64,000 bases of DNA from Pedobacter sp. PF22-3 (GCF_026239555.1 NZ_JAPIVP010000010.1:62001-126000); one strand, 5' to 3'. Counted from the stretch's first letter, positions 44,774-55,352 are shown. The notes: a model not told the origin generated them from the sequence alone. Translations and numbers: made by a program.

Positions 44774-46699
44774 TTAATCGTTGATAATTGGGATATTGAT
44801 TATTACCAGCACACCACTTTCACCCATACCCTTTTTGCCGGTCATATTAAAACTGGCATTTTGGCTGTAACGGCAAAAAAGTGCATCAAACCGCTCGGTC
44901 AGAATGGCTTGAGCCAAAGATTGTTTTTGCTGATTTCCAGATGCCTTGTTGTCCAAACCGCAGCCATTGTCATCTATCGTTATTTCAAGCTGATTGGCCT
45001 GTTTTTCAAATGAAATCTTAAGCAGCCCTTTGTAAGGGATATTCCTGAATCCATGTTCGATTGAATTTTCGATGAATGGCTGAATAAGCATTGGTGGAAT
45101 GAGTATGTCCTGCGCGTCAATTTCTTCCGAAACCGAAATCTGATAGGTAAAAGTATCAGCATAACGCATTTGCTGTAATAACAGATAATTATTTAAAGAA
45201 GATATTTCTTCGTCAATGGAGATAAAATCTTTTCTATTTTGTTCGAGGATTGACCTGAGCAAACCCGAAAAGGATTTTAGGTATCTGACAGATTCAGACG
45301 TGTTGCCTGAAGAGATCAGGCCCTGGAGATTGGAAATAGCATTAAATATAAAATGTGGATTAAGCTGTACCTGAAGCAGTTTTTGTTCCATAATTAAACG
45401 CTGGTTATCGGCTGCAAGAAGCTTGTTTTTATCCTTTAAACGAAGCTGGCGATAACTGATAATAAACAGTGATACAGCAGCAAGAGAAACAACCATTACC
45501 ATAAACAGTAACCAGCGTTGTTGATTGATCAATTTTTCATTTAGTTTATTCCGGCTGTTAAGGTCGTTAATACTGCGGTCTTTCTTTTCTACCTCGTATT
45601 TTTCATGCAATTCAGCTATTTTTGCTGCCTCTATGGCTTTATTATTCTTGATTTCGGTTTTATAAAGGGAATCGGCAGCAGCCAGGGCCGATCTGTAATC
45701 TCCCTTAAACTTATAAGCATCCATCAGGCCCAGATAAGGAGTAGTTTTGCGCTTCCCTGAAGGATCTTTTTTTTCCATTTCTATCCCTGCACGGTAATAA
45801 AAGATAGCAGAGTCTAGTTCACCATTTTGTATAAACGCCGTAGCCAGATTATTATAGGCAATATCATTTAGGTTATCCGTTTTTTTCAGAAAACGGAAAT
45901 ATATACGGCTACAATCCACCGCCTTGTCTGTCTTCCCTTGTTTACTGTAAATCTGTGCCTGGTTATCATAGGTACGGGCGAGTGCGAGACTGTCTTTGAT
46001 GTCAACAGCCAGTATGCGCGCCTGGTTGTTGTAGTATAACATTTTGCTCAAGTCGCCAAGCCTTGAAGCCAGTAAAAAAGAAATGTCAAAATATCGCTGC
46101 TTAATAACGGGATGATTTTTATAAGGATTCGCCGCAAAATACTTGGCAGCATATTCCAATGATTTTTGTCCGTTATTGTTTTGATAATAAGCCTGTGCAA
46201 TTAAATCGTAATAAAAAAAGGTTAAACAGCTTTTCTGCGTCTCAGCTATTTTTAAACCAGACAGAATCCGGTTCATGAGTGTGGCTTCTACCATCGATCC
46301 ATTGGCAATGGTATAAGAAATGATTAGATTCTCCTTTAATAGTTCAATGTCGTCATTTTTATGGTAGCCCTTCATTTGTTGATAAGCGGCTAAAGCGCTA
46401 TCTTTTTTCTTTTGGAGCGAAAACTTTCTTGCCCTAAAATAATGGTAAAAAGGATTTTTTTCCTTTCCAGGCGTTAATGACAATATACTATCCTGCTGAT
46501 TAATGATAAGCCTGAGCTTTCTAGATCCCTTGAGCGTATCTAATGAAACAATAAAGGATATTAGATCAGCTGTAGATTGCCCTGAGGCTGATACCGACTG
46601 GCCGGCACCAGTTTCGTCGGTTTTTTGTCGGCATGAAACCAGGCAAAGCATGGAAAGCATAAAAACAGGAATAAAGCGGTACCGAAAAAAATTATTCAT
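44774..46699 (-). CDS. LytS-like sensor kinase with TPR sensor region
   Basis: A 641-residue kinase. It opens with a lipoprotein-type signal (MLSMLCLVSCRQKTD), then a long helical TPR-repeat region (about 60-380) outside the membrane. A transmembrane helix (WLLFMVMVVSLAAVSLFIIS) follows, and a His_kinase domain with LNPHFIFNAISNLQGLI. The ATPase domain shows LIQPFIENSIEHGF and DDNGCGLD. Cotranscribed with its LytTR regulator. TPR-LytS kinases in Bacteroidota often sense envelope or nutrient cues; the signal here is unknown. Confidence 0.92.
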   Translation of the reverse strand: MNNFFRYRFIPVFMLSMLCLVSCRQKTDETGAGQSVSASGQSTADLISFIVSLDTLKGSRKLRLIINQQDSILSLTPGKEKNPFYHYFRARKFSLQKKKDSALAAYQQMKGYHKNDDIELLKENLIISYTIANGSMVEATLMNRILSGLKIAETQKSCLTFFYYDLIAQAYYQNNNGQKSLEYAAKYFAANPYKNHPVIKQRYFDISFLLASRLGDLSKMLYYNNQARILAVDIKDSLALARTYDNQAQIYSKQGKTDKAVDCSRIYFRFLKKTDNLNDIAYNNLATAFIQNGELDSAIFYYRAGIEMEKKDPSGKRKTTPYLGLMDAYKFKGDYRSALAAADSLYKTEIKNNKAIEAAKIAELHEKYEVEKKDRSINDLNSRNKLNEKLINQQRWLLFMVMVVSLAAVSLFIISYRQLRLKDKNKLLAADNQRLIMEQKLLQVQLNPHFIFNAISNLQGLISSGNTSESVRYLKSFSGLLRSILEQNRKDFISIDEEISSLNNYLLLQQMRYADTFTYQISVSEEIDAQDILIPPMLIQPFIENSIEHGFRNIPYKGLLKISFEKQANQLEITIDDNGCGLDNKASGNQQKQSLAQAILTERFDALFCRYSQNASFNMTGKKGMGESGVLVIINIPIIND

Positions 46700-46744
46700 G
46701 TAAATTGATTAATGGTTGAGTATTTCCTCAAAATTAAAGCCTAA

Positions 46745-46891
46745 ATATATCAATCGGAAGCTAAGCTAAAAAACCTATATCGATATTCGGGAACTTTGAG
46801 GTTATATCCGCTGGTAAAATTTAATTATTCGATTAAGGTTAAAGCTGGATTGGGCTATAACAGAAATGGTGTTTATTATTCTTTGATTTAG
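46745..46891 (+). pseudogene. Possible remnant of an outer-membrane beta-barrel gene
   Basis: An in-frame stretch of 48 codons lacking a start reads SEAKLKNLYRYSGTLRLYPL, then KFNYSIKVKAGLGYNRNGVY, ending YSLI and a stop. The alternating polar/hydrophobic pattern and aromatic end resemble the last strands of an outer-membrane barrel. It lies in an otherwise empty gap (46700-47153). A chance ORF cannot be excluded. Confidence 0.35.
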
Positions 46892-47153
46892 CATGCACCA
46901 AGTCCTTTAAGCAAATTGAAAGCTAACTAAAATTAACTCAATCAAATTTCTGGCAAGGCATTGCGAATAGAAATTGCAGATGTAGGCTAACCTTTTCTGC
47001 CCAAGTTTAAGAAATAACCACAAGCAGTTAAATAGATTAAGGAATTTAGTTAATTTTTTTAAAAATTCAGACGCGAAAGGATGACTTTATTCAAAAAAAT
47101 ATTGCTTCAAGCCAGTTTTTATATAAATTAGTAAACTAAACGACTATGGCGAA

Positions 47154-47744
47154 GTGAAGTCTATACCCATTACTGCCGAAAAGGAATTACTAACCAGATT
47201 AAAGAGTGGGGATAAGACTGCCTTTAAACAGTTATATCAGATATATTCCGGTAGACTCGCCAGTAAATTGATTTACTTGTTAAAATCTGAAGATTTAGCT
47301 CAGGATATCTTACAAGATGTATTTCTAAAGATCTGGATTAACCGTGAAATGATTGATACTGAACTTAGTTTTGGTGCATTCCTTTATAAGATTGCCACAA
47401 ACCTGTCTAAAAATGCGATCCGGAAAAACGTTTATGACCAGCTCATGCGGCATGAGGTTGGCCAGGAAGCGGTGTATCACCCTATGGAAGAAGGTGATGA
47501 TGCTGAACAGGCGAAAACCATTTTAGATCAGGCCATGAATCAGCTTACAGACAGGCAACGGGAAGTTTATACTTTACATAAACTGGAAGGGCTCAGTTAT
47601 CAGGAAATTAGTGAAAAACTAAATATCAGTCTTTCTGCCATTAATCATCATATCCAAAAAGCCAATAAACACTTAAAAACAGTGCTAAAATCGAGGTCGT
47701 TTGAGCTATTTATTCTGCTGCTACCCTCTTTATTAAAAAAATAA
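47154..47744 (+). CDS. ECF RNA polymerase sigma factor (FecI-like)
   Basis: A 196-residue sigma-70 family factor. Region 2 reads LKSGDKTAFKQLYQIYSGRL and SEDLAQDILQDVFLKIWINR; region 4 reads LTDRQREVYTLHKLEGLSYQ and EKLNISLSAINHHIQKANKH. The start codon is GTG at 47154 (KSIPITAEKELL). An ATG eight bases upstream opens only a three-codon frame. It sits just before a FecR gene and a SusC/SusD pair, so it is expected to drive that locus when released. Confidence 0.94.
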   Translation: MKSIPITAEKELLTRLKSGDKTAFKQLYQIYSGRLASKLIYLLKSEDLAQDILQDVFLKIWINREMIDTELSFGAFLYKIATNLSKNAIRKNVYDQLMRHEVGQEAVYHPMEEGDDAEQAKTILDQAMNQLTDRQREVYTLHKLEGLSYQEISEKLNISLSAINHHIQKANKHLKTVLKSRSFELFILLLPSLLKK

Positions 47745-47815
47745 TTATAAGAGGTGCTATTTTTTCTTTTTCATGTGTATTCTATTCTAAAAGGGCAAAT
47801 TTCCCTTAGTTTAAG

Positions 47816-48970
47816 ATGAGCAAGCCAAACAGAATCAACCTTTTATTTGATCAGTATCTCCAGAATATCATCAATAAAGATGAATTGGCCGAGTTACATC
47901 AACATCTTCAGGATGAACAGCATCAGGCACTATTTGATGAGGCAGTTAGCGATTATTTTGATTCAACCTCACATACCGCTCATACAAAGGCAAAAGAAGT
48001 TGGAGATTTAGCCTGGCAGAAAATTGCGCAACACATCGCAGAACCAAAACCAGCTAAAAAGCTGAGGTTGTTTTCAACGTTCAAATTTGTGGCCGCAGCC
48101 GCTGCGCTAGTGATTGTATTATTTACCACGTTTTATATATATCAATCAAATCGTACTCAAGACCGTTTAACAAAAGCTATTGCACATGATATTCAGCCCG
48201 GAACCCATCGGGCAACATTACAGGCTGCAAATGGGAAAATATACCAGTTAGAAGGTAGCAAAGAAGAAATTATTGCAGGCGAAAAAGCAATCCGCTACAA
48301 GGATGGGGCTTTGCTTGAAACAGAAGCTCAAGTGCAGAACTTTACTTTAAGCACACCAAAAGGCGGGCAATATCGCATCACTTTGGCTGATGGCACCAAA
48401 GTATGGTTAAATGCTGCCTCATCGATATCTTACCCCAGTATATTTACAGCTAATGAAAGACGGGTTGTACTTCGGGGTGAGGCTTATTTTGAGGTTGCCC
48501 ATAATGTTCACAAACCTTTCATCGTGAGCACTGAAACGCAGGAAATAAAGGTTTTGGGAACAGCTTTTAATGTAAATGCGTATGAAAATGAGGGGGTAAC
48601 AGTTACTACGCTTGTTCACGGCAGGGTGCAACTTAAAGGCCCTAACACTTCGAATCCATCATATTTAAATCCTGGAGAACAGGCTGTATTAAACCGAAAT
48701 ACTTTTCAAATTACGCCTGTAGATGTGACATTAAATACTTCATGGAAAGATGGCGAATTTATTTTTACGGCTACACCGCTTACAGCGGTGCTTCGCCAGA
48801 TTGAGCGCTGGTATAACCTGGAAATCGATTACAGTGGCATCCCTGAAGACATCCAGATTCATGCCTCTATCCAACGAGACAAACCGTTATCTGCAGTACT
48901 TTCAGCGCTTGAAAAAATTACCAACTTAAAATTTGATGTTGAAGGAAGGAGGGTGAAACTGATGAAATAA
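47816..48970 (+). CDS. FecR-type anti-sigma factor
   Basis: A 384-residue inner-membrane anti-sigma factor. The cytosolic N-terminus is helical, one membrane segment (FKFVAAAAALVIVLFTTFYI) follows, and the periplasmic FecR domain shows TLADGTKVWLNAASSISYPS and GEAYFEVAHNVHKPF. The C-terminal DUF4974 part (LEIDYSGIPEDIQIHASIQR) contacts the SusC N-terminal signalling domain in known systems. 71 bp after the sigma gene. Confidence 0.94.
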   Translation: MSKPNRINLLFDQYLQNIINKDELAELHQHLQDEQHQALFDEAVSDYFDSTSHTAHTKAKEVGDLAWQKIAQHIAEPKPAKKLRLFSTFKFVAAAAALVIVLFTTFYIYQSNRTQDRLTKAIAHDIQPGTHRATLQAANGKIYQLEGSKEEIIAGEKAIRYKDGALLETEAQVQNFTLSTPKGGQYRITLADGTKVWLNAASSISYPSIFTANERRVVLRGEAYFEVAHNVHKPFIVSTETQEIKVLGTAFNVNAYENEGVTVTTLVHGRVQLKGPNTSNPSYLNPGEQAVLNRNTFQITPVDVTLNTSWKDGEFIFTATPLTAVLRQIERWYNLEIDYSGIPEDIQIHASIQRDKPLSAVLSALEKITNLKFDVEGRRVKLMK

Positions 48971-49073
48971 TTTTACAGCAAGGCAGAACATGGTAAGGAC
49001 AAAACTAATCCATATCATAGCCACATATCTACCAACCAATCAACAACCCATAACCAAACAAACTAATCACAAT

Positions 49074-52000
49074 ATGAACGATTTCCTTTTTTTTAAGGAG
49101 TATAGCGGGCGTATGTCCGGTCATAAAATTAATGGCGAAGCCACTACTAATACCAATTCACTGTTATCTTTTAGGTGGATTATCATTTTGTTTTTTTTAT
49201 TCGCGCTTTCATTTTCGAATCAATTGTATGCACAAACCGTGACACTTGATCTCAAGAACGCAACCATTATTAAGGCAACAACAGAAATCAGGAAGCAAAC
49301 CAAATATGATTTCACTTATAATGACCTCATTTTAAAGAAAGCAAAACCGGTTACTTTGAAACTTGTTAAGGAGCCGCTTAACAGCGCATTGAAAAAGCTG
49401 TTCGCAGGTCAGGACCTTGATTATGAAATTAAAGACCGGATTATCATTATTACAGAAAAAAAAGCTAGCGTAGCTACCGATGCAGACAAAGCTTTAGATG
49501 GTCCGGTAACCGGAAGTGTTACCAATGAATATGATAAACCGATGGAAGGTGTTACGGTAAGGGTAAAAGGAACAAAGTTTTATACCCAAACCGATAAAAG
49601 TGGTCATTTTACCATTCCTGGTCAATATTCAACCAGCTTGCTTGAAATTAATCATTTGGGCTATCATCATTTGGAAATTCCTGCACAACGGGCACGTGTT
49701 GTTTCGCTCAAAATATCTGCATCCGAGCTGAAAGACATTGTAGTAAACACAGGTTATCAGCAAATTGATAGTCGTCAGTTAACCAGTGCGATTACTAGTA
49801 TTAAAGTTGAAGATCTTCTTACACCCGGTGTGAATACCATTGACAAATTATTAGAAGGCAGGGTGCCCGGACTGGTTTTTATGCAGAATTCAGGACAGGT
49901 AGGCGCAGCACCCAAGCTTAGAATCCGTGGCACATCCACTATTTTAGGTAACCGTGAACCACTGTGGGTGCTTGATGGAATTGTACTTCAAGACCCTGTA
50001 AATATTGATCCAAAATCAGTTAATGATCTTGACTTTGTAAACTTACTAGGTAACGCCATTGCAGGATTAAATCCTGAGGACATTGACCAGATTGACGTGC
50101 TTAAGGATGCTTCTGCTACCGCTTTATACGGCGCCAAAGCGGGTAACGGTGTAATTGTAATTACGACCAAAAAAGGTAAGCCCGGTAAAGCAACCATTTC
50201 TTACTCAGCCAATACCACTTTCAACAGACGTCCGCGTTATTCGGACCGAAACATGAACATGATGAATTCTGAAGAACGAATGGATGTTTCAAAGGAAATG
50301 GTAGAACGACGAATACAATATAACAACGTAACGCAGTTTTCAGGCTACGAAGATGCCCTTCAAAAATATTATAAAGGAACCATTGATTATAACGAATTTA
50401 AACGCCAGAGTGATTATTATGCCGGTGTAAATACAGATTGGTTAGGTCTGATTACCCAGGATTCATATTCTCAAAATCATACTTTAACTTTATCCGGAGG
50501 CTCTAACCGTATTAAATTTTATTCTTCTTTGGGTTATCTGGATGAGCAGGGAACAATTAAGGGGGAATACAATAAGCGGTATTCATCAGTAGTTAATGTA
50601 ACAGCAGACTATGATCAGTTTCTGGCGCAAGTAAGCTTTGCAGGAAATTACTCTTCCAGGAATTATTCGCCAAGTGATTTAGGCATCATGAATTATGCTT
50701 ACAATACCAGTAGAACTTTGCCTGCTTATAATCCTGACGGGAGCTATTTTTATTATCCAGTAGTTATCAATGGAAGTCGAATTTTTAATTACAACATCCT
50801 GAAAGACAGAAATTACAGCTCTGACCATACAGACCTGATTGCAAGCAACTTGAAGGCTTTGGTAAGGTTAAAAATTACGCCAAAGTTTAACGTGGAAGGT
50901 ACTTTCGCCTATGCCATCAGTAATAACGACAGGCAATTGTATTATACAAAAGATTCTTATTATATCGGTAAACTTCGCAATGATTTTGCGCTCCGTAATG
51001 ATATGGCTCCGGTGGGAGGTGAATGGACAAAAAATGAGACCCGTAATAACAATTACACTGGCCGTTTACAGGCCAACTATGCTACAACCTTCGGCGCAGA
51101 AAACAGACACTCCCTTACAATTTCAGGAGGTACGGAAATAAAATCAAATGAATATAACGGTTTTGACATCACGAGAAGAGGATATTTCCCGGAAATGGGT
51201 GGCTACTTTGATATTGTACCTACTAGTTATACAGGCTATTATAACCAATGGATGTCTACCAAGGCTGCTTTGGGTTCATTCAATCGCCAGCTGACTAACG
51301 AATTTGCCTGGTATGGTACAACAGGTTATTCTTACCGTGATAAGTATATTTTCAATTTTAATATTCGTGGTGAAAAATCTAACTTATTTGGAACACGTTC
51401 AAATAATAAATTGCTCCCGATCTACGCCTTTTCTGGTAGGTGGAATATGAAAGAAGATGTAGCCAGAAATACCTCATGGGTAAGTGATCTGTCCCTAAAG
51501 GGATCATGGGGCTGGCAAGGAAATATGCTTCCGGGGCAATCGCCATATATGATCATTAAACAAAATCCAGCTACTGATCCTTATTATAATTCTTCATCTG
51601 CAAATATTGTTAATTACCCAAATCCAGATTTAAAATGGGAGCGTACTTCATCATCTAATATTGCATTAGATTTTGCTTTGTTTGGCAATAAAGTGAGTGG
51701 GTCAATAGGTTACTTCTATAAAAGAACGCAAGATGCATTTCTTAATAAAACCGTATCAGAAATCAATGGTGTTCAATCTTACGTCATCAATAGCGGAACA
51801 ATAGAAAATAAAGGTGTAGAAGTAGCATTAAGCGTTACGGCCATTAATAATGTGGGCATGGATAAGTCTAAACGTGGTTTTGTTTGGCGTTTTGATCCGC
51901 AATTGGGCCAGGTGCTGAATAAAATCATTAACCAGGCCATCAACAATAGAAACAATGTACTTATCGACAACATTAACTACTCCAATTACCTAAGCGGAAA

Positions 52001-52748
52001 TATTCAGCTGGCTGGAAAACCGATTAACACCTTTTATTCTTACAAATTTAAAGGCTTAAGCCCTGTTGATGGCTCACCCATTTTCTATGGTTTAGAAGAA
52101 AAAAATTCGGCGGCATACCAACAGCGTTATCTAAATATGGATAGGCAAGACATTTACCTGGAAATCATGAGTGAGTCAGGTCGTCGCGAACCTTTTATTC
52201 AGGGTGGCTTATCAAATTATTTTGGATATAGAAATTTTGGACTATCATTTAACCTCACTTATTCTTTAGGAAATAAAATCCGATTGATGAAAATTGCTTC
52301 AGGTTATGCCACTACCAGTGCTTATCCGCAGCAAAATTTACGCAAAGAGTTTGTAGATCGTTGGCGCAGACCTGGTGATGAACTTTACACCAACATTCCA
52401 GGCCTTCAGGTATCAACTGATGGAATTAATCCATGGTGGCAAAACTATCCGGTAAACAGCCTTGAACTCGGTGGAAGTGCTTATGAGATGTATGATGATT
52501 CTGATGTCAGGTTAGTGAGCGGCGATTACTTAAAATTGCAATCGGCATCTTTCCGATACAGTTTTTCAGAATCTGTAATGCGTAAATTAAAATTGAGTTC
52601 GGCCTATGTAAGCCTTACAGGGACAAACTTATTCACCATCACCAATAAAATGTTGAAGGGACAAGATCCAACTCAATCGGGTGCTACTCCAAACATCAAT
52701 CTATCGATTAGACCAACCTATACCGCAAGTATTAATGTTTCATTTTAA
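49074..52748 (+). CDS. SusC/RagA family TonB-dependent transporter
   Basis: With the ATG at 49074 it has 1224 residues. After a long signal region (WIIILFFLFALSFSNQLYAQ) comes a secretin/TonB N-terminal signalling domain (IRKQTKYDFTYNDLILKKAK), which talks to the FecR protein. A carboxypeptidase-D-like domain (MEGVTVRVKGTKFYTQTDKS), the plug (IRGTSTILGNREPLWVLDGI, QIDVLKDASATALYGAKAGN) and the barrel ending with Phe (YTASINVSF) follow. An upstream in-frame ATG at 48990 would add 28 unlikely residues. Transports a large ligand together with the SusD-like lipoprotein. Confidence 0.95.
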   Translation: MNDFLFFKEYSGRMSGHKINGEATTNTNSLLSFRWIIILFFLFALSFSNQLYAQTVTLDLKNATIIKATTEIRKQTKYDFTYNDLILKKAKPVTLKLVKEPLNSALKKLFAGQDLDYEIKDRIIIITEKKASVATDADKALDGPVTGSVTNEYDKPMEGVTVRVKGTKFYTQTDKSGHFTIPGQYSTSLLEINHLGYHHLEIPAQRARVVSLKISASELKDIVVNTGYQQIDSRQLTSAITSIKVEDLLTPGVNTIDKLLEGRVPGLVFMQNSGQVGAAPKLRIRGTSTILGNREPLWVLDGIVLQDPVNIDPKSVNDLDFVNLLGNAIAGLNPEDIDQIDVLKDASATALYGAKAGNGVIVITTKKGKPGKATISYSANTTFNRRPRYSDRNMNMMNSEERMDVSKEMVERRIQYNNVTQFSGYEDALQKYYKGTIDYNEFKRQSDYYAGVNTDWLGLITQDSYSQNHTLTLSGGSNRIKFYSSLGYLDEQGTIKGEYNKRYSSVVNVTADYDQFLAQVSFAGNYSSRNYSPSDLGIMNYAYNTSRTLPAYNPDGSYFYYPVVINGSRIFNYNILKDRNYSSDHTDLIASNLKALVRLKITPKFNVEGTFAYAISNNDRQLYYTKDSYYIGKLRNDFALRNDMAPVGGEWTKNETRNNNYTGRLQANYATTFGAENRHSLTISGGTEIKSNEYNGFDITRRGYFPEMGGYFDIVPTSYTGYYNQWMSTKAALGSFNRQLTNEFAWYGTTGYSYRDKYIFNFNIRGEKSNLFGTRSNNKLLPIYAFSGRWNMKEDVARNTSWVSDLSLKGSWGWQGNMLPGQSPYMIIKQNPATDPYYNSSSANIVNYPNPDLKWERTSSSNIALDFALFGNKVSGSIGYFYKRTQDAFLNKTVSEINGVQSYVINSGTIENKGVEVALSVTAINNVGMDKSKRGFVWRFDPQLGQVLNKIINQAINNRNNVLIDNINYSNYLSGNIQLAGKPINTFYSYKFKGLSPVDGSPIFYGLEEKNSAAYQQRYLNMDRQDIYLEIMSESGRREPFIQGGLSNYFGYRNFGLSFNLTYSLGNKIRLMKIASGYATTSAYPQQNLRKEFVDRWRRPGDELYTNIPGLQVSTDGINPWWQNYPVNSLELGGSAYEMYDDSDVRLVSGDYLKLQSASFRYSFSESVMRKLKLSSAYVSLTGTNLFTITNKMLKGQDPTQSGATPNINLSIRPTYTASINVSF

Positions 52749-52761
52749 AAGAAAACAAGCT

Positions 52762-54345
52762 ATGAAATATCTTTTAACCCTTTTAACTTGCCTTTTGCTC
52801 CTGAGCTCCTGCAGCAAGTTTTTGGAAGAATATTCTACAGATCAAAAATACCTGGAAACCACCGACGACCTGAACAAGGTAATGATTGGCGAGGCCTTCA
52901 TGAATAATGTATATGGTTACTATCTCTACAATCCTACAACCATGGGAAATATTACTTCAGAGACTGATTTTTCTGCACCATGGCTCCACGTAATGGATGA
53001 TGATAGTGAAGCATTTGTACTTGGAGCTGCTGACAGAGATCAGGCTACTCCGCTTTACATGCTTTCTGGTTTTCACAACTGGGGGCAGAATCCAGCGGTC
53101 AACATTTTAGGCTTCGCCTGGAATGATATCATGTGGAAAAAAGTTTATAAACGCATTAGTGCCATTAATGCATTAATTTATCAAGCTTCGGAAATTGCTG
53201 CAAAAAACCCGGCCGATGTAAACCTGCAACATTTACGTGGTGAAGCCTATTTTCTTCGCGCTTATTACTACTTTTTAATTCAGAATATCTATGGCGCTCC
53301 ATACCGTAAGGCTACTGCAGCAACTGATGAAGGTGTGCCTTTAAAGATTTCGGAAAAAATAGAAGATATCTATTTTAAACGGACAAATAATGAGGCTGTA
53401 TATAATCAGATTGTAGCAGATCTTAATCAAGCCGCAGATTTCCTTCAAGGCTACAATCCTACAACTAAAATTAGGGTAGGTATTGCTGCTGTTAAATGTT
53501 TACAAAGCCGGGTATATCTATTTACCGAACAATATGATAAAGTATTGCAGGTGACTAATGGATATGAAAATATGGGTTACAGTATCATTGATTTAAAGCG
53601 TTATGTGGCAAACAGTAACTTTACTTACCGCAGTTCTACAGAAACCATATTTACAATGGGAACAAATGCTGTTCCTGTCGTTTTTCCTAATGATTCTTTA
53701 GGATCTTCTTCTCCTGTTGATCGTCTTGCATCTGGTTTTAAAGCTTCTGATAATCTGATACAGCGCTTTAGCCCTAATGATTTACGCCTGAATGCCTGTT
53801 TTAAGCTATCTGCAAAAAGCAAAGCATTTCTTCCGGCTAAATACCGTACCTGGGAAACTTATAACGATCCGGAGCAGGTATCTTGTATCTTTTCTTTCCG
53901 TTTGCCAGAAATGTTGCTTAACCGTGCAGAAGCGCAAGCTATGCTTGGTGCTGATGGTGAAGCCTGGAGTGAAATTCAGAAACTGCAGGCGATGCGCTTT
54001 AACAATAACACAAGCAGCCAGCAACCAGCATCTAACCCGGCTCTGGTTAACTTTATCCGGGATGAACGTAGGAGGGAATTTTGCTTTGAAGGTCATCGTT
54101 GGTTCGATTTGAGGCGGTATGAAGTAAATTCAAAATATCCGCTAGGTGCAGATTTTACGATCAAACATCCCACCTATAGTTATGATGCGCAAACGAATAC
54201 CTACACCCGAGCTGGAAATTATGTTCTAAACTCTATTGCTCAGGATGCCGCCAGCTGGCAGGTACCCATCCCTAATTATGCTATAGAATTTAACAGGGGC
54301 TCACTAACCAACCCCATTCGCAGTGTACGTAATATTCAACCTTAA
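52762..54345 (+). CDS. SusD/RagB family outer-membrane lipoprotein
   Basis: A 527-residue lipoprotein (signal MKYLLTLLTCLLLLSSCSKF) covering the SusC barrel and binding substrate. SusD features include RGEAYFLRAYYYFLIQNIYG, the TPR-like helical middle and FIRDERRREFCFEGHRWFDL near the end. The ATG at 52762 is used because the ORF upstream overlaps susC and lacks a signal. It begins 13 bp after the susC stop. Confidence 0.95.
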   Translation: MKYLLTLLTCLLLLSSCSKFLEEYSTDQKYLETTDDLNKVMIGEAFMNNVYGYYLYNPTTMGNITSETDFSAPWLHVMDDDSEAFVLGAADRDQATPLYMLSGFHNWGQNPAVNILGFAWNDIMWKKVYKRISAINALIYQASEIAAKNPADVNLQHLRGEAYFLRAYYYFLIQNIYGAPYRKATAATDEGVPLKISEKIEDIYFKRTNNEAVYNQIVADLNQAADFLQGYNPTTKIRVGIAAVKCLQSRVYLFTEQYDKVLQVTNGYENMGYSIIDLKRYVANSNFTYRSSTETIFTMGTNAVPVVFPNDSLGSSSPVDRLASGFKASDNLIQRFSPNDLRLNACFKLSAKSKAFLPAKYRTWETYNDPEQVSCIFSFRLPEMLLNRAEAQAMLGADGEAWSEIQKLQAMRFNNNTSSQQPASNPALVNFIRDERRREFCFEGHRWFDLRRYEVNSKYPLGADFTIKHPTYSYDAQTNTYTRAGNYVLNSIAQDAASWQVPIPNYAIEFNRGSLTNPIRSVRNIQP

Positions 54346-54355
54346 CCTGATCAAG

Positions 54356-55276
54356 ATGAAAAATATTTTATTTGTGATTGCAGCATGCTTTTTATTTACG
54401 CTGCTTTCATGTAGAAAAGAACCTTTTACCAAATTTCCGGATTATGATAAAAACTGGTTGGCCATGGAAGATAATCCCAATGATGCAACCATTCATGCCA
54501 ATTTTCAGTTTTATAAAGAAACAGGCATCCCGGTATTTGTTAACGATACCATCGGCTCGCAACAGCGGGTAAATGTTTTCGGAAAAGCTTACACTTATTA
54601 CGAAGTCCTATCCTTAAGCTATTCGCTTGGTGGCATACAAAGTGGACCGCCACCTGTGGTGCAATCTTTCACTTATTGTAATAAAGCAGATGTACCAACT
54701 GCACTCACGTTTTTAAAAACAGAAATTATACCGTTAATAACGGGCAAAATACATGTTCCGAGTATTCTTTTGGTTGAAAATATGAATACCAATGCTTTCG
54801 GAACCTATGCCTATAAAGGTTTTAATACCATTGTAGTTGCACAGATCTCAAAAATCCCAACCATGAGCGCAGCTACTAAAGCGAATTACAAAGCAGCAAT
54901 ATTAAGATCTATGCTTACCAATACAGTATTGGATAATAAATATGCGAGTACCCTGGATAAGTTTTATACTGTTTCTAAAAAATTTGTAACAGGGCGTGAT
55001 GCTTACGGGTTAAGCACTTATTTTTTAACCAGCAATTATATTGTGGGTTTACCGGCTGGCACTCCTTTAACTTTTCAGGCAATAGGTTTTCTTGGACCAG
55101 ATACCATTATAACCTCAATATCACCCAACTCTACCTGGCTAGATGTGAGCATGTACATAGAAGCGGCCATGGCGAATACTGATGACCAATTCAAACAAAA
55201 ATATGCTGCATATCCTAATATTCTTTTAAAGTACGGCTACATCCGCCAGATTTTAACTGATATGGGAATAAAATAA
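54356..55276 (+). CDS. Lipoprotein resembling SusD-linked zinc metallohydrolases, active site lost
   Basis: A 306-residue lipoprotein (MKNILFVIAACFLFTLLSC). Its order and motifs (FQFYKETGIPVFVNDTIGSQ, FNTIVVAQISKIPTMSA) follow the substrate-import-associated zinc metallohydrolase family next to SusC/SusD pairs. Where relatives carry ILHEFAHIL this protein has ILRSMLTNTVL, so the HExxH zinc site is gone. It may serve only as a binding protein. 10 bp after the SusD gene. Confidence 0.78.
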   Translation: MKNILFVIAACFLFTLLSCRKEPFTKFPDYDKNWLAMEDNPNDATIHANFQFYKETGIPVFVNDTIGSQQRVNVFGKAYTYYEVLSLSYSLGGIQSGPPPVVQSFTYCNKADVPTALTFLKTEIIPLITGKIHVPSILLVENMNTNAFGTYAYKGFNTIVVAQISKIPTMSAATKANYKAAILRSMLTNTVLDNKYASTLDKFYTVSKKFVTGRDAYGLSTYFLTSNYIVGLPAGTPLTFQAIGFLGPDTIITSISPNSTWLDVSMYIEAAMANTDDQFKQKYAAYPNILLKYGYIRQILTDMGIK

Positions 55277-55352
55277 TTTAAACAAAACCACATATTCAAC
55301 CGCTGGCAAGCAATTTTAAACTTACCAACTTTTAAACAATTACAAAACTATA

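Noticed and set aside
49074..49400. Frameshift or fusion at the start of the SusC gene, because of its long N-terminal extension
   Set aside because: The extension is a normal signal sequence plus the signalling domain found in FecR-coupled transporters.
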